A DNA stretch of 7,885 nt from Glaciecola sp038744645 (GTDB lineage: Bacteria; Pseudomonadota; Gammaproteobacteria; Enterobacterales; Alteromonadaceae): assembly GCA_038744645.1 (NCBI GenBank), contig JBCDMA010000188.1, positions 1 through 7,885 on the forward strand, in the 5' to 3' direction. The notes beneath the pieces are model-generated. The model had not been told where the DNA came from. It ran no database searches and saw nothing but the letters and a program-made list of their open reading frames with translations. Every line of letters begins with the position of its first letter. Positions within the stretch are counted from its first letter, which is position 1. Shown here in pieces: positions 5,467 to 7,885 of the stretch. The position numbers were made by a program, and so were the translations under genes.

Positions 5467-7239
5467 TTAGCTGCCTTCATCGGCAGATGAATCGCGTCCA
5501 TTGGGCTGGACTATAGAACTGTCCGCAGAATTTTCAGATGGGTTGTTTGCCTGCAGCAAGGGAGAGTTGCCCTTGATTAACTCTTCTAAACCACCCTCAC
5601 CCTTAACTAAACCAAGTTCATTTAACATCGCATCAACCACTGGCGCATTTGCTCTATAGTTAAGTGCTGCCGAAGTAACTTGTTCTGCAAGGCCTGCTGA
5701 GCCTGACACTTCAGCATTGGTCAATGCACCTGTTCCGTTCCCGTTGGCGCCATAACCTTGCAAGATCTTTATGCCGTCGATATTTTCTAACGGCTTAACC
5801 GCACTCTCAACAACTTGAGGAAGCACTTTAAGTATCGCAAGGGCGCGTTGAAGTTCGATTTGTTCTTCTTTAAGGATGTTCTCAGCTTCGTGCATTGCTT
5901 GTCGACCTGCTGCTTCTACAGCAAGCACTTTTTCATCCGCTTCGGCTTGCAACATCTTCGCATTCGCCTCAGCTTGGGCTTCAGTTAGAATAGCAGCAGC
6001 GGTATTCTCGGCAGCATCTCGCTTAGCTTCCGCTTCAACCTTGACTCCAACGGCTTCGCGTTCAGCCTCTTTTTTGGCATCAATAACTTCGATTTCTTTG
6101 CCACGATTCGCTTCTGCGACTTTCTTTGCAGTAACAACTGCTTCTTCTTTTTCAACTTTGGTTTTTTCTGCCTCAGCGGCTTTTGCACGAGCAGCGGACT
6201 CTTCTTCAGATTTCACTGCTACCGCAATTTCTTTCACCTGTGCAGCAACTTCAACTTCCTGCTGTTGTTTAATGCGTGCTTGCTCCAATGCTTGTTTCTT
6301 CGCGATTTCCTTTGTCTCTATTTCACGCGCTTTCTCGATCTCTGCCGCTTCGACTGCTTTTTCTTTTGCGATCTCTGCTTCGCGCTCTTCACGCTCTTTT
6401 TGTTCGCGCTGTTTAGCAATTTCAGCTTTTTGTTCTTGTCGCTTGAAAGCAAGGATCTGTTCTTGGCTCAGTTTTGCCTCTTCTTCATCGCGTTGTATAT
6501 CGAGTGATTGCTTTTCTGCGTCTAGATTACGCTGCTCGATTTTGATTCGGTTTTCCTGCTCTATATCATTGGTTTCTTTGCGTTTCTCTTCAATGATTTT
6601 AGCTAAGCGCGCACGACCTTCCGCATCAAATGCGTTGTTTTCATTGAAATACACAAGATCAGTTTGGTCAAATCCAGTCAACGATACCGATTCTAATTCC
6701 AAGCCATTCTTTTCTAGGTCATTCGCCACACTTTGCTGCACCTTCTGAACAAAATCAGCGCGCTGTTCGTGCATTTCGGTCATCGACATCTCGGCGGCTA
6801 CTGCACGCAACACGTCAACGAACTTTGACTCCATCAGCTTCTTCACTTCATCTGCACGGGTCGTTCTGGTACCCAACGTTTGTGCCGCCATTGAAATCCC
6901 ATTTGCATTGGGTGCGACACGTAGGTAGAAGTCTGCTTTTACATCCACCCGCATGCGATCTTTGGTGATAAGTGCATCTTTTTGGGTCTTTTCTACTTCT
7001 ATCCTCAACGTATTCATATTGACGGGAATCGTTTCATGTACAATCGGCAAGACAATAGCACCACCGTCCTTGATGACTTTTTCGCCTCCTAACCCTGTTC
7101 GTACAAATGCAGTTTCTTTTGTTGCTCGCTTGTACAGCTTGGCAAAAATCAACCCAATCGTTATCAAACTGAGAACAACTACACCGATTATGATAAGAAT
7201 AAACGTTGTATTGCCTCCTCCGATATTTGCTTCTAACAT
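5467..7239 (-). CDS. yqiK: Flotillin family protein YqiK
   Basis: The 590-residue protein has the flotillin layout. One membrane segment (about residues 12-33) follows a short N-terminus. An SPFH/band-7 domain (about 40-220) contains A-F-V-R-T-G-L-G-G, LPIVHETIPVNMNTLRIEV and V-D-V-K-A-D-F-Y-L-R-V. A long glutamate/alanine/lysine-rich coiled coil spans about 210-460. A flotillin C-terminal region follows, with VLPQVVESAVKPLENIDGIK at 472-491, and ends in a low-complexity, Ser/Asn/Asp-rich tail. Bacterial flotillins assemble as large inner-membrane oligomers in ordered lipid domains and are tied to membrane fluidity and envelope stress; E. coli YqiK is the closest named relative I recognise and is slightly shorter. 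AAGGAA with about six bases to the ATG supports this start. It lies 36 bp after the yqiJ-like gene on the same strand, so the pair is probably one operon. Confidence 0.93.
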   Translation of the reverse strand: MLEANIGGGNTTFILIIIGVVVLSLITIGLIFAKLYKRATKETAFVRTGLGGEKVIKDGGAIVLPIVHETIPVNMNTLRIEVEKTQKDALITKDRMRVDVKADFYLRVAPNANGISMAAQTLGTRTTRADEVKKLMESKFVDVLRAVAAEMSMTEMHEQRADFVQKVQQSVANDLEKNGLELESVSLTGFDQTDLVYFNENNAFDAEGRARLAKIIEEKRKETNDIEQENRIKIEQRNLDAEKQSLDIQRDEEEAKLSQEQILAFKRQEQKAEIAKQREQKEREEREAEIAKEKAVEAAEIEKAREIETKEIAKKQALEQARIKQQQEVEVAAQVKEIAVAVKSEEESAARAKAAEAEKTKVEKEEAVVTAKKVAEANRGKEIEVIDAKKEAEREAVGVKVEAEAKRDAAENTAAAILTEAQAEANAKMLQAEADEKVLAVEAAGRQAMHEAENILKEEQIELQRALAILKVLPQVVESAVKPLENIDGIKILQGYGANGNGTGALTNAEVSGSAGLAEQVTSAALNYRANAPVVDAMLNELGLVKGEGGLEELIKGNSPLLQANNPSENSADSSIVQPNGRDSSADEGS

Positions 7240-7275
7240 AATATTTCCTTTATTTAATAGTTACTTAAGTACGGT

Positions 7276-7885
7276 CTAGTCCAAACTGGTTGCGGTCCAG
7301 CATGAATCTCCCTTTTCAATTAACACAACCTTGCTGCCTTGATAAAACACCTCATCGTTGCCAATGGGCTCAACCATTACATAATGCTTCTGTTCAAAAT
7401 CATCTGTCACGCTTGCTTCAGCAGGCGAACCCACTTTCGCAGTACCGATAGTAATCTCCGCCAATCGCCCTTCCAAGCTTTCCTGATACACAGCGCTAGT
7501 CTCATTTTTGGGCATAATTTTCGCGAGTTGGAACCCCAATCTACCAGTGAGCAACATGCCTCCTATGACCGCTGCCGGGAAAACTAACCAACCAGGTAAA
7601 AAGTATCCAATGACACTGCCGGTTGCGAAGTTAACTGTGTAACCAACAACGGCAAAGAGCGTTAAAAACAACACGAACCAAATCATTAGCGGCAAACGAT
7701 TTAGGCATAACCAACCAATGATTGATGAAAGCCCGCCAGAAGAGATATCACCACTTGCATCAATATCCATCTCGATAGGCGATAAATTATCAACAATTGT
7801 AGACAAGCTAATGCCCACTAATATGCCTAGCCCTTCAAGTAAACCAAGTACTAAAACCACCCCCAACGCAATACTGTAAGGACTA
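7276..7885 (-). CDS. yqiJ: YqiJ-like membrane protein with C-terminal OB fold, 5' partial
   Basis: The minus-strand frame is open to the window edge and begins S-P-Y-S-I-A-L-G-V-V-L, so the true start lies just outside; the TTG at 7864-7866 is within a helix and is not a believable start. The 202 visible residues show three membrane helices (about 5-26, 64-86, 94-116), then a cytoplasmic or peripheral beta domain (about 128-202) beginning E-G-R-L-A-E-I-T-I-G-T-A and ending near V-V-L-I-E-K-G, typical of the NfeD/YqiJ OB fold. Such proteins are encoded next to flotillins and are thought to act with them. Compared with E. coli YqiJ, only a few residues appear to be missing. The partnership with the following yqiK gene is the strongest support. 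Confidence 0.87.
   Translation of the reverse strand, partial: SPYSIALGVVLVLGLLEGLGILVGISLSTIVDNLSPIEMDIDASGDISSGGLSSIIGWLCLNRLPLMIWFVLFLTLFAVVGYTVNFATGSVIGYFLPGWLVFPAAVIGGMLLTGRLGFQLAKIMPKNETSAVYQESLEGRLAEITIGTAKVGSPAEASVTDDFEQKHYVMVEPIGNDEVFYQGSKVVLIEKGDSCWTATSLD

Noticed and set aside
5876..6748. Long plus-strand ORF of 290 codons, rich in Ser, Ala and Phe
   Set aside because: It is the antisense of the Glu/Ala/Lys-rich coiled coil of yqiK; GCT, TTC and TCT-type codons on the opposite strand naturally avoid stops there.
1..7885. tRNA, rRNA, CRISPR arrays, insertion sequences
   Set aside because: I saw no repeat-spacer pattern, transposase motifs, target duplications or tRNA-like cloverleaf on either strand.

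Overview
The window looks like chromosomal DNA from a Gram-negative gammaproteobacterium, most likely a marine one of the Alteromonas/Glaciecola/Shewanella kind. The basis is moderate GC with AT-rich intergenic stretches, a DUF3108 envelope protein, an exported catalase-peroxidase, and a YqiJ/YqiK (flotillin) pair. The genus is an inference. I see no transposase, integrase, tRNA, rRNA or CRISPR array.

Layout. (1) 3-722 (+) is the end of a DUF3108 protein, cut at its 5' side by the window. (2) 817-2337 (+) is a compact three-gene operon: a four-helix small membrane protein, a DUF2867 protein and a TetR-family regulator. A perfect 31-bp palindrome stands in front of it, with promoter elements embedded, so the unit looks autoregulated and self-contained. 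(3) 2328-2670 holds a possible 49-codon ORF overlapping the tetR end, and an AT-rich orphan small ORF on the minus strand whose stop abuts it. (4) 2670-3112 is a long intergenic region. It contains a 37-bp element matching the OxyR tetramer consensus at 17 of 20 defined positions, then short direct repeats and a bulged hairpin, all upstream of katG. (5) 3113-5380 (+) is a complete catalase-peroxidase with a Sec signal peptide, so probably periplasmic, followed by a strong intrinsic terminator. (6) 5467-7885 (-) is a convergent yqiJ-yqiK operon; yqiJ is cut at its 5' end by the window edge.

How the parts work together. The katG block reads as a peroxide-defence unit: an OxyR-type site far upstream, a long leader, then an exported peroxidase whose mature form has only two cysteines, close together near the access-channel region. 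The yqiJK pair is a membrane-organising flotillin with its partner. The TetR operon has no assignable substrate; its perfect palindrome and gene order suggest a small sensor/response module acting at the membrane. The least explained parts are this operon, the two small ORFs at 2328-2618, and the structured katG leader.
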